A stretch of 21,842 bases of DNA from Treponema sp. UBA937 (lineage in GTDB: Bacteria > Spirochaetota > Spirochaetia > Treponematales > Breznakiellaceae), in NCBI GenBank assembly GCA_002293455.1, contig DBDH01000048.1, positions 1 through 21,842 of the forward strand, given 5' to 3'. A program made the position numbers and the translations under genes. Positions 15,311-21,842 of the stretch are shown in pieces. The notes under the pieces were generated by a model. The model worked only from the letters and a program-made list of their open reading frames with translations. It was not told the origin of the DNA and ran no database searches. Positions within the stretch are counted from its first letter, which is position 1. The number at the start of each line of letters is the position of its first letter.

Positions 15311-16623
15311 GTTTTCATTCCTCCAGATAGCATTTCCGGCAAAGGGCTTTTCGACGATGTATACACAGGAAACCAAACAGCCGGAAAAAGGATACAAAAT
15401 ACAGCAATCACATTAATTAATACTGTCCTAAACTGATAGAGCGGAACAAGACTTCCGTCTTTGGTAAAAATATCAAAACTGGGGATGGAAGTAAACTTAA
15501 AGAAAGATAATCCTTCACCAACAAGAGCCGATAAAACAAAACCGGCGGTAAGCGACAATATACCCAGGAAAATTGTTTCAAAAATCAGGATGGTCCTTAT
15601 GTCGGAACCGTAAAAACCAAGAGCCATCATCGTTCCGATTTCTCTCGTTCGTTCATACAGAATAAGCCGGTAAGTGACCGACGCGCTGACAAAGATGATA
15701 AGCAGCATCACAACATATAAAAAATAAGTAATCAGGTTGAGCGCGTCCAGCAATTCCGCTATTTCGGAAAGGTATACCGAAAGCGTAATGACAAAGAACC
15801 GCGCCCCTTTCCACGTCCCGGATCTCGCTTTCGTAAAATCATTTCTGCCAAAAACTACGGGTCCCATCGCTACACGCGGTACTAATTCGTTGTAAAGTAT
15901 CTGTTCCTTTTCGGAGAGACCGATTCTATCATTAAAAAACAAGCCTATCGATGAGCAGGCATGTTCACCATATCCGGACATGTCATTCAGCACATCTCTT
16001 GAGACAAAAGCCTTGTAATAACCGAAAATCGATTTATCTTCAATGATGGCCTGAACGACAAAAACACGGGTATTCTTATATCCTTCTGTAGTCGGCTGAT
16101 CAAGAATAATACTGTCTCCGGCACGAAGCCCCAATTTTTCCGCCACAGGCGAGGATAACACCATAGTATTTTCATCAATGTCCGAAAAATTTATCGGAGC
16201 ATCCTGGTAGGTAATATTTTCAAAATATTCTCTTTCATTTTCCCAATCAACGCCAATAACATATTTAAGCGGTATCCCCATACCGTTAAAGTAAACCGTC
16301 CCACGCTCGAAAGACATCGTTCTATACACAACCCTTTCCGGATTGAGCTGCGACGCGTCTATAGCTTGAACGACAATTTCAGCGTCGCTGCCTTTTATCC
16401 GGCTTAGTTTCCTGATGTCCGCGTCATAAGCGGTAACAATTACATCTCCCGCATAATGAGACTGAGCGGTAAGATACACATTTTCTGTCATGCCGTCTTT
16501 TATGGATGTGATAAACGTAATAAGAAAAAAACCAAATCCCATGGCAATAAAAAGAAACAAGTATCGTCTGCGATAACGGATAAGATATTTTACTGCCAGT
16601 TCAAGCATTTTTATATATTTCAT
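15307..16623 (-). CDS. FtsX/MacB-type ABC permease (second of pair)
   Basis: A 438-residue inner-membrane permease with the MacB/LolC/E layout: one N-terminal membrane segment (about 21-43), a large periplasmic domain, and three C-terminal segments in an FtsX domain. The coupling segment is visible as ERTREIGTMMALGFYGSDIRT, then an IFETIFLGILSLTAGF helix. The periplasmic domain contains no acidic insert, unlike its partner at 16625-18070. Start ATG 16623 lies 1 nt after the partner's stop with AGGG upstream; the LolA-like gene overlaps its stop. The two permeases probably form a heterodimer served by the ATPase at 18067-18756. Function as a lipoprotein extractor, as in LolCE, is inference from the gene order; antibiotic or peptide efflux, as in MacB, is the alternative. 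Confidence 0.92.
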   Translation of the reverse strand: MKYIKMLELAVKYLIRYRRRYLFLFIAMGFGFFLITFITSIKDGMTENVYLTAQSHYAGDVIVTAYDADIRKLSRIKGSDAEIVVQAIDASQLNPERVVYRTMSFERGTVYFNGMGIPLKYVIGVDWENEREYFENITYQDAPINFSDIDENTMVLSSPVAEKLGLRAGDSIILDQPTTEGYKNTRVFVVQAIIEDKSIFGYYKAFVSRDVLNDMSGYGEHACSSIGLFFNDRIGLSEKEQILYNELVPRVAMGPVVFGRNDFTKARSGTWKGARFFVITLSVYLSEIAELLDALNLITYFLYVVMLLIIFVSASVTYRLILYERTREIGTMMALGFYGSDIRTILIFETIFLGILSLTAGFVLSALVGEGLSFFKFTSIPSFDIFTKDGSLVPLYQFRTVLINVIAVFCILFPAVWFPVYTSSKSPLPEMLSGGMKT

Positions 16624-16624
16624 A

Positions 16625-18070
16625 CTAACCCTGCCTAACCGCAATAATGGGATCGATTTTTACGGCCATTTGAACCGGATACAGAGAGGCCAAAAATCCC
16701 AGAACCACCGCAACAAAAAGAGATGTTACCGAAATGCCAAACGAGACATCCAGATTAATTTCAGAGCCGCCCAACACAGAAGCAATCAAATCATTGCGAA
16801 TAACAATATGCATATCGTTAATAACGCTGATTAATACGATTCCCATAACCACGCCGACAATTCCCGCGGCAAAAGATAAAACCGTGTTTTCGCATAAAAT
16901 AAGGGAACGGATATATCCGTCAGACGCGCCAATCGCCCTGAGCGTCCCGATTTCACGCGTTCTTCGGAATACCGCAATCAAAAGAATATTGATGATCGCA
17001 ATGATGCAGGCAATACTTATAAGCACGATTCCCGCGTTAAAAAGGGTTTGTACGAGCAATGCCAATATCGCGGAAAGCCCGGCGGCGGTACGCCATCCCA
17101 CAGCCATTACACCATACGCGGATAATTGTTTGTTCAATTCACGAATAACTCTATTCACCGATGTATTATTTTGCAGTTTAATCAGAATAAAATTCCAGTC
17201 TCCTCCGGAAACATCAACAGATTCCGTTTCTGTTTCCGCACTTAAATATTGTTCCAAATAATTAATGGAGAAAGATTCTTCTTCGGCAAAGAGTTCCGAA
17301 TCATCTCCTTCGCCAAAAAGATCATCAATATCATCGTCTAATAAACCCAAAGCATCATCAGAAACTTCAACCTCGGCAGAAGCGACCTGGATTGCCGATA
17401 AAATCCGCGCGTCCTGGGCATCCAACAGAACAATCTGATCCATAAGCTGACCGGGGTTTGTGTAAGAATATATCCCAACAAGCGGAACTTCCCGGATTTT
17501 AACGCCCCAGGAATACGCTGTTGTCAGCAAAACAAGATCACCGATACCAGGCCTTGTTCCTCTGGATTTTTCAATTTGATCGGCCATTGCTTTGGTCATC
17601 ATCGCGCCGGGAACGCCGGTTTTAAGGAAATCACCTTCTTCCAAAACAATACCGGGGAAAAGATCAAAATATTCACCGCCGTCAATTCCGCAAATAAGAA
17701 CCGGCTGCCTGGAGCCGTGCAAATCCAGAACAGCCTGCCCCGAAACCTGTCCTGTTGTATGAGATATCCCCGGAATCTGTTTGACAAGTTCCATAACGGT
17801 ATCATAAGCAGGCAGCGCGGGAATTGTAAAAAATTCATCTATGACCGGAGTATTTATTCCAAAAAGATTCATACTGATGTCGTTAACTTTTTCGATAACA
17901 ATATCACCGGTAAGATTTTCGATAAAAGATTGTTTCAAGCCCTGGTTTGATCGATTTAAAATACTATTGCCGATAAAAAAGATCGCGGTTATGACGCTGA
18001 TCAAAACAATAATGATAACGCTGTTTTTTTTATTCCGCCATATATTCCGGAAAGCCATGAACCATGTCAC
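16625..18070 (-). CDS. FtsX/MacB-type ABC permease with acidic periplasmic insert
   Basis: A 481-residue inner-membrane permease, about 40 residues longer than its partner. Segments: TM1 about 18-36; periplasmic domain to about 330; FtsX domain with TMs around 335-367, 390-417 and 445-465, and the coupling segment RRTREIGTLRAIGASDGYI (369-387). A hyperacidic stretch at 238-265 contains DDIDDLF and explains most of the extra length. Start is GTG 18070 with GGAG 8 nt upstream, overlapping the ATPase stop (GTGA); ATG 18058 is a weaker alternative. TREIGT-type coupling helices are typical for permeases working with LolD/MacB ATPases. It probably pairs with the permease at 15307-16623. The acidic insert may be a docking site on the periplasmic face. 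Confidence 0.92.
   Translation of the reverse strand: MTWFMAFRNIWRNKKNSVIIIVLISVITAIFFIGNSILNRSNQGLKQSFIENLTGDIVIEKVNDISMNLFGINTPVIDEFFTIPALPAYDTVMELVKQIPGISHTTGQVSGQAVLDLHGSRQPVLICGIDGGEYFDLFPGIVLEEGDFLKTGVPGAMMTKAMADQIEKSRGTRPGIGDLVLLTTAYSWGVKIREVPLVGIYSYTNPGQLMDQIVLLDAQDARILSAIQVASAEVEVSDDALGLLDDDIDDLFGEGDDSELFAEEESFSINYLEQYLSAETETESVDVSGGDWNFILIKLQNNTSVNRVIRELNKQLSAYGVMAVGWRTAAGLSAILALLVQTLFNAGIVLISIACIIAIINILLIAVFRRTREIGTLRAIGASDGYIRSLILCENTVLSFAAGIVGVVMGIVLISVINDMHIVIRNDLIASVLGGSEINLDVSFGISVTSLFVAVVLGFLASLYPVQMAVKIDPIIAVRQG
17276..17359 (-). other. Acidic DDIDDLF insert encoded in the first permease
   Basis: These codons encode permease residues 238-265, with about half Asp/Glu and the core DDIDDLF (246-252). 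The barrel protein of the same operon has DGDIDSLF (33-40) encoded at 14417-14444. The partner permease has nothing similar at this place. Confidence 0.6.
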
Positions 18071-18756
18071 TGACGCGTCTCCGATGCGATTTCTCCGTCA
18101 TGAAGAAATACAATATGATTAGCCATTTTCCAAATCGTAGAATCGTGAGTGGAAAAAATAAAAGTGGTTTTATCCTCTTGGTTGATTTGCTTCATGAGTG
18201 CAAGCACTTTTTCGCCGTTTTCCGAATCCAGGTTTGCGGTGGGCTCATCCGCAATAACGATTTTCGGGCGTGTTACAAGCGCCCTGGCTATGGCAACCCG
18301 CTGCTGCTGCCCGCCGGAAAGTTCCGCCGGTGTGTGATTTCTTCTGTCCGCAAGACCGACCTGTTCCAGGAGATGATTGATCCAATCTTTTCGTTCAGCT
18401 TTTGAACCGGAATTCCCGCTGATTACAAGGGGAAGTTCAATATTTTCATATACATTAAGCACCGGAAGCAAGTTAAACGATTGAAAAATAAACCCGATAA
18501 GTTCGCGCCGCATTTTGGCAAGCTCGTGCCTGTCCAACTGGGTTGTTTCCTTTCCGCAGACAAGCACGCTGCCCTCGGAAGCCTTATCAATAAGCCCCAC
18601 AACATTCATCATGGTTGACTTTCCCGATCCGGAAGGTCCCGCAACAGAAACAAACTCCCCTTCGGCGATTTCAAGGCTAAGCCCTTTAAGGGCATTGACC
18701 TTATTTTCTCCCATGGTATAGGTTTTCCAAAGATTTTTCAGTGTAACTATCATCAT
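18067..18756 (-). CDS. ABC transporter ATPase of the LolD/MacB type
   Basis: ATP-binding subunit of 229 residues, cytosolic and membrane-attached through its permeases. It has Walker A GPSGSGKST (40-48), Q-loop FQSFNLLP (91-98), signature LSGGQQQRVA (146-155), Walker B IVIADEP (166-172), the TANLDS D-loop and the switch histidine in FSTHD. The ALKGLSLEIAEGEF start and the FNLLP Q-loop fit the LolD/MacB/FtsE-like group. Start ATG 18756 is taken with AGGGA just upstream; ATG 18753 is equally possible. It is the first gene of the six-gene operon and overlaps the first permease by 4 bp. A weak promoter (18845-18873) and an 80-nt leader precede it. Confidence 0.94.
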   Translation of the reverse strand: MMIVTLKNLWKTYTMGENKVNALKGLSLEIAEGEFVSVAGPSGSGKSTMMNVVGLIDKASEGSVLVCGKETTQLDRHELAKMRRELIGFIFQSFNLLPVLNVYENIELPLVISGNSGSKAERKDWINHLLEQVGLADRRNHTPAELSGGQQQRVAIARALVTRPKIVIADEPTANLDSENGEKVLALMKQINQEDKTTFIFSTHDSTIWKMANHIVFLHDGEIASETRQ

Positions 18757-18844
18757 TCATCCCTGCCGGTTTTTACCGTCACTTTTCAGATATTAATATC
18801 GATACAGTTTTTCCTAAATTTCACCTGTTTTTCATTCTAGAATA

Positions 18845-18873
18845 AATATACACTTTTTTAAAGTAGATTTCAG
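18845..18873 (-). promoter_or_regulatory. Weak candidate promoter of the ABC / LolA-like / barrel operon
   Basis: On the minus strand CTGAAA (18873-18868), 17-bp spacer, TATATT (18850-18845). The -35 matches consensus at four of six positions. The leader to ATG 18756 would be about 80 nt. Confidence 0.35.
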
Positions 18874-18940
18874 GGGAATTGAAAGAAAAGAAGAAAATAG
18901 AGAACTATCCGGACAATCCGGCGAATTCATCAAATATGAA

Positions 18941-18971
18941 GAAATTGCAAAACTTCAGTTTTTGCAATTTC
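18941..18971 (-). repeat. Stem-loop GAAATTGCAAAAC / GTTTT(T)GCAATTTC
   Basis: Arms 18941-18953 and 18958-18971, 13 pairs with one bulged base and a 4-nt loop. It shares the GCAAAAC/GTTTTGC core with the stem-loops at 19018 and 13106. For minus-strand transcripts it is followed by a mildly U-rich stretch, so it may act as a weak terminator for the exporter operon. Confidence 0.6.
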
Positions 18972-19017
18972 AACCTCTTAAAAATGCGTATTTCACAGCC
19001 TTTAAGCGCGAAATCGC

Positions 19018-19059
19018 ATGAGTTTCGGCAAAACTAACCGAGTTTTGCAAGAAACTCAT
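19018..19059 (-). repeat. Long stem-loop directly after the exporter ATPase stop codon
   Basis: ATGAGTTTC (19018-19026) pairs with GAAACTCAT (19051-19059), and GCAAAACT (19028-19035) with AGTTTTGC (19041-19048): 17 pairs with a 1x2 internal loop and a 5-nt loop. It begins 3 nt after the TAA at 19065-19063. It has no U run, so it may mark the 3' end by processing or protect the mRNA. Confidence 0.65.
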
Positions 19060-19062
19060 ATG

Positions 19063-19824
19063 TTATATACCGGTAACCTTCATAAACTCATCATAGGCTT
19101 TGATAACCTCAGAAGGCTTGCCATGCATCTTAACCAAGCCTTCATGTATCCATAAGACTTCATCGCACAGCGTCTTTATTGTCCCAAGAGAATGTGAAAC
19201 GATTACAACAGTCCGTTCCTCATGATTAATAAGTTCTTTCATTTTGTTATAACTTTTTTCTCTGAATTCGGCGTCACCGACACTTAACACTTCGTCTATT
19301 AATATTATATCGGTCTCCAAAATTGCGGTAATGGCAAATGCTAATTTTGAATGCATACCGGAAGAGTATGTTTCTACCGGTTCATTGATAAAATCCCCAA
19401 TATCGGCAAAATCGATAATCTCCCGTTCTTTTTGTTTTATATATTCTTCTGTGAACCCTAATAACAATCCGGAAAGATAGATATTTTCCGTTCCGGTTAA
19501 CTTTGACTGAAATCCTACGCCTATAGAGAGCAGAGAAATAGAGTTATCATGCGTATTTATCGTCCCTTCATCGGGAGAGAATATCCCCGCAAGGGCCCGT
19601 AATGTCGTTGATTTACCGCTGCCGTTTTTTCCAATAATTCCTAATATTTTACCTTTTTCCAACTCAAAAGATATGCCGCGGACAGCTTCAAAACGCCATG
19701 CATTAGCCTTTTTAAATTGAAAAAAGTTTTTTTTGATAGAAAAAAGCTTTTTAATGGTCTTATACGAAATATGAAGGTTCTCTACCCTTATCGCAATCTC
19801 TTTATTATGTATTTTAGAATCCAT
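19063..19824 (-). CDS. ATPase of a polysaccharide/polyol-phosphate exporter (Wzt/TagH-type)
   Basis: Cytosolic ABC ATPase of 253 residues energising the permease encoded just upstream. It has a long N-terminal part before the P-loop (KKLFSIKKNFFQFKKA), Walker A GKNGSGKST (65-73), the IGVGFQSKLTGTENI segment typical of O-antigen/teichoic-acid exporters, a degenerate signature YSSGM (153-157), Walker B IILIDEV (173-179) and a HS switch. It lacks the C-terminal carbohydrate-binding domain of E. coli O9a Wzt, so it is closer to KpsT/RfbB-type or short TagH-like proteins. ATG 19824 overlaps the permease TGA by one base and has AAAGG 7 nt upstream. A GTG at 19827 is a possible earlier start. Confidence 0.92.
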   Translation of the reverse strand: MDSKIHNKEIAIRVENLHISYKTIKKLFSIKKNFFQFKKANAWRFEAVRGISFELEKGKILGIIGKNGSGKSTTLRALAGIFSPDEGTINTHDNSISLLSIGVGFQSKLTGTENIYLSGLLLGFTEEYIKQKEREIIDFADIGDFINEPVETYSSGMHSKLAFAITAILETDIILIDEVLSVGDAEFREKSYNKMKELINHEERTVVIVSHSLGTIKTLCDEVLWIHEGLVKMHGKPSEVIKAYDEFMKVTGI

Positions 19825-20606
19825 CACGCTACCTTTGCATAACTGTTTTCATATGTATGAATAATATGTACACCAAGCATTGAAACGAGTATCCCTATCA
19901 CAAACCAAGCGCCTAAAGCAGGAAGATCCGGAGTTTTGGCATATAACACAGCACACCTGAATGAGTCAATAATGAGCGCCGCGGGGTTCCCCCTTCTTAT
20001 GATGTCATTGTAAGGAGCGGGAACGCGGGTTGCTATATTATAAAAAATCCCCGACATATAGAACGTAAGCCGAAGAACGATACGTATAACATTATCTAAA
20101 TCTACAACAAACACTCCAATATGTAACAATATACAACTAAACCCAAATGTCACGGTAAAAAAAACAATCATAACAGGGATTAAATAGAGCAAATACCATG
20201 TAAACTTAACTTTTAAGAGAACCATAAGTACTAAGATGAGGCCGCAGGAGATAAGCATTTTGAACATACTTTCAAAACTTTTTTGCAGCAAAAGTATATA
20301 TTTGGGCAGATACATCTTGGTAAGAATGCCTTTATTTGCTCTAACTATTTTTACAGCCGATGAAGTATTTCGGGAAAAATAATCCCAACACGTCAACCCA
20401 GAAATAACAAACACCGGAAAGTTAGGTTCGGATCTGCGAAACACAACATTGGAAATAAACATGTATACTAACATAAAACACAATGGATCCAATATCCACC
20501 ACAGTCTGTTTAAATAAGAGCCGGCTACTTCAGCCTTTAAATGAGCTTTGGCAGCATATTGAGCATACTTTATATAATTTATTATATTACGTATAAATTT
20601 CTTCAT
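19824..20606 (-). CDS. ABC-2 permease of a polysaccharide/polyol-phosphate exporter (Wzm/TagG-type)
   Basis: Inner-membrane permease of 260 residues with about six membrane segments, ABC2_membrane family. Marks: the amphipathic N-terminus with LKAEVAGSYLNRLWWILDPL (the conserved RYR/S-LG-WW-DPL region of this family), then FPVFVISGLTCWDYF, and the FYMSGIFYN and RRGNPAALIIDSFR segments near the end. Together with the ATPase it would export a lipid-linked glycan or polyol phosphate to the periplasm. Start ATG 20606 is chosen for its AAGGA four bases upstream; ATG 20630 has GGAGA touching it and is less likely. A promoter lies at 20657-20685. No glycosyltransferase genes are in view. Confidence 0.92.
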   Translation of the reverse strand: MKKFIRNIINYIKYAQYAAKAHLKAEVAGSYLNRLWWILDPLCFMLVYMFISNVVFRRSEPNFPVFVISGLTCWDYFSRNTSSAVKIVRANKGILTKMYLPKYILLLQKSFESMFKMLISCGLILVLMVLLKVKFTWYLLYLIPVMIVFFTVTFGFSCILLHIGVFVVDLDNVIRIVLRLTFYMSGIFYNIATRVPAPYNDIIRRGNPAALIIDSFRCAVLYAKTPDLPALGAWFVIGILVSMLGVHIIHTYENSYAKVA

Positions 20607-20656
20607 AAATCCTTCTAACTTTGCCCACATTCTCCATCGGGATTTTTAGTACGTAT

Positions 20657-20685
20657 ATCTTATCTGATTTTGTCTTTTTCGGCAA
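20657..20685 (-). promoter_or_regulatory. Sigma-70 promoter of the exporter pair
   Basis: On the minus strand TTGCCG (20685-20680), 17-bp spacer, TAAGAT (20662-20657). The start is expected near 20650, about 44 nt before ATG 20606. The exporter thus need not depend on read-through from the insertion element upstream. Confidence 0.55.
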
Positions 20686-20814
20686 GTTTAATGTAAGGAA
20701 TTAGTTTTCGGTACGAATTTCGCTATTGCTGCAAAAATCTTTTGTTTCAAGGACTTTCCATACCCTGCCTGCAATTCAATACAGAAAAAGAGAATACTTC
20801 AAAATGATTTATTA

Positions 20815-20838
20815 GTTGAGCCAGTTGCAAAACTCAAC
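20815..20838. repeat. Dyad at the 3' end of the insertion element
   Basis: GTTGAG (20815-20820) and CTCAAC (20833-20838) form a 6-bp inverted repeat around TTGCAAAAC-containing sequence, and the transposase stop codon lies inside it. It is the best candidate for one end of the insertion sequence. The other end is outside the window, so neither a terminal inverted repeat nor a target duplication can be confirmed. Confidence 0.4.
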
Positions 20839-21842
20839 AAATGAAATATTGAAGGAACTTAATAAGAGCCAAACAAAAGACGGAAGCGAAAAGAACGAAA
20901 GAAACTTTCGTGTATCCTTTGACATAGATGGCTTTGGGAATGAGATTATCTTTCAAATGCGAGTTGGCGCGCTCAACGGTTGTTCTCACTTTGTAGCGTT
21001 CTTTTTGTGCAGGGTCAAGCGACGGTCTGTTTTCGTCATTTCGTTTATTGGGATCGATAATCGGAATCCGTTCACGGCTTTGGATATAGTCCTTGATAGT
21101 TATTGCGTCATAGGCAGCGTCCATCAAGCTGTAACAAGAAACGACTTTTTCTTCCGTCAGTTTCTCCATGGGTATAGCAAGTTGGCTGTCATGAACATTC
21201 GCTCCGGTGATAACAGCCGAAAGCGGGAATCCCGTGTCGGAAACATCAAGATGTAATTTGTATCCTTTAGTCATTTCGATTTTTCCTTGACTGTTTTTCT
21301 TACAGCCCCATGCACACGCTTTGTTCAGTCTTTTGAGCGATGTACGAGCATCTTCATAAAGCTGTTTTTCGAGTTCAAGGGGTTCTTGGGGTTCTTTTAT
21401 CGTGCCTTTTCGCGGTCTTCCCCGTTTTTTCTTCGGTTTTTTATCGTTTTTCTTGCTTTTGAACGATACTGTTTCTCGAGAGGCGATCATCGTCGAGTCT
21501 CGGCAGACATGATACACTACCGTTTTTTCATGGGCTTTTTTCACCAAAGCATCAAAACCCATTTCCAAAACTCCTTCTGTTGCCAGATATTCAAACACAC
21601 GCGAAAAGGTTGATGCATGAGGAACTCTTTCAAACCCGCATAACAGACGCAGATTCGGTTCTCCTTTGAGCCGTTGTATCAACTGATTCGTTTTTTCTAT
21701 TCCGAAAAAACTTTTTGCTACCATACCGCGAATGAAGGGGAAATACTCATACGGCGGTCTCCCGGTTCTTTTCCTTGCTCGAATGCACTCAGGCAGATAC
21801 GTTTCTGCTGCACGTATAATGTGAAGAAATGTTTTGTATTCA
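20834..21842 (-). CDS. DDE transposase, IS4/IS5 type (5' end outside the window)
   Basis: The frame is open from the stop at 20834-20836 to the window edge (335 residues visible), so the start is not seen; an internal ATG at 21724 is not the natural start, because the frame upstream encodes a plausible N-terminal domain (TFLHIIRAAETYLP, RTGRPPYEYFPFIRGM). DDE candidates are Asp in CRDSTMI (about 115), Asp in LMDAAYD (about 241) and Glu in TTVERANSHLK (about 290); the last forms a perfect Y-x2-R-x3-E-x6-K motif. A lysine-rich stretch with the AT-hook-like KRGRPRKG lies between the first two acidic residues. No frameshift or internal stop is seen in the visible part, so the enzyme could be active. 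Confidence 0.88.
   Translation of the reverse strand, partial: EYKTFLHIIRAAETYLPECIRARKRTGRPPYEYFPFIRGMVAKSFFGIEKTNQLIQRLKGEPNLRLLCGFERVPHASTFSRVFEYLATEGVLEMGFDALVKKAHEKTVVYHVCRDSTMIASRETVSFKSKKNDKKPKKKRGRPRKGTIKEPQEPLELEKQLYEDARTSLKRLNKACAWGCKKNSQGKIEMTKGYKLHLDVSDTGFPLSAVITGANVHDSQLAIPMEKLTEEKVVSCYSLMDAAYDAITIKDYIQSRERIPIIDPNKRNDENRPSLDPAQKERYKVRTTVERANSHLKDNLIPKAIYVKGYTKVSFVLFASVFCLALIKFLQYFIC

Larger units (their letters stand above)
18757..19062. other. Intergenic region: operon leader and stem-loops
   Basis: About 306 nt between the exporter ATPase and the LolD-like ATPase, both on the minus strand. It holds two strong stem-loops (18941-18971 and 19018-19059), the probable promoter of the downstream operon, a perfect 12-bp palindrome GATATTAATATC (18789-18800) in its leader, and a small CCGGA-CAA-TCCGG dyad near 18910. 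I see no gene in it. Confidence 0.6.
20815..21842 (-). mobile_element. Insertion sequence of the IS4/IS5 (YREK) type, cut by the window edge
   Basis: Defined by the transposase gene and the probable left end near 20815. The 5' end of the gene and the second inverted repeat lie beyond 21842. Whether the element is intact cannot be judged here. Confidence 0.7.

Noticed and set aside
16734..17261. Plus-strand frame of 175 codons opposite the first permease
   Set aside because: Ser/Thr/Ile-rich with no domain; the opposite strand has a complete FtsX-type permease.
20816..21256. Plus-strand frame opposite the transposase
   Set aside because: Complement of a clear DDE transposase with YREK motif; no independent support.
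1..21842. CRISPR array, tRNA or rRNA genes, replication origin
   Set aside because: No regularly spaced direct repeats, no tRNA cloverleaf or rRNA-like sequence, and no cluster of DnaA-box-like sites noticed on either strand.

Overview
The window reads as chromosomal DNA of a spirochaete, most likely a host-associated Treponema. This rests on protein style: a loose lipobox ending in FFSSC, exported proteins with acidic D/E/F-rich N-termini, a periplasmic protein resembling the spirochaetal DUF6675 family, and a MacB-type ABC / LolA-like / outer-membrane-protein operon of a kind I associate with treponemes. That is inference; there is no rRNA or other marker. Coding is dense, often with 1-8 bp overlaps, and Shine-Dalgarno sites tend to sit only 4-5 nt before the start.

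Layout. 1-442: no convincing gene. 443-4161 (+): nagA and nagB (amino-sugar catabolism to fructose-6-phosphate), an unknown cytosolic protein with an extremely acidic tail, and a short lipoprotein whose leader holds two perfect stem-loops. 4184-7270 (-): an overlapping set of a GPH/MelB-type sugar:cation symporter, a DUF2200 protein, a zinc-ribbon DUF1801-type protein and a CDF metal exporter, with a clear promoter covered by a 27-bp operator-like palindrome. 7420-8952 (+): a DUF2156 aminoacyl-phospholipid-synthase-like GNAT protein coupled to a site-2 protease. 8963-12174 (-): tatD, dusB, a rhomboid protease and an unknown exported protein, behind a good sigma-70 promoter.

12296-18756 (-), transcribed from 18756 downwards: an ABC ATPase, two FtsX/MacB-type permeases, a LolA-like periplasmic carrier, a probable outer-membrane barrel and a final exported protein. 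Start and stop codons overlap through most of it, so the products are probably made together. The order inner-membrane pump, periplasmic carrier, outer-membrane protein suggests a trans-envelope lipid or lipoprotein route. This is the most interesting system here, and the first permease and the barrel protein share an acidic DID(D/S)LF motif.

19063-20606 (-): a Wzm/Wzt (TagG/TagH)-type polysaccharide exporter with its own promoter but no glycosyltransferases in view. 20834-21842 (-): the 3' three quarters or so of a DDE transposase of the IS4/IS5 (YREK) type, cut by the window edge. Several intergenic stretches carry stem-loops with a shared GCAAAAC-loop-GTTTTGC core, which look like a dispersed repeat or processing element. 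I saw no tRNA, rRNA, CRISPR array or replication origin.
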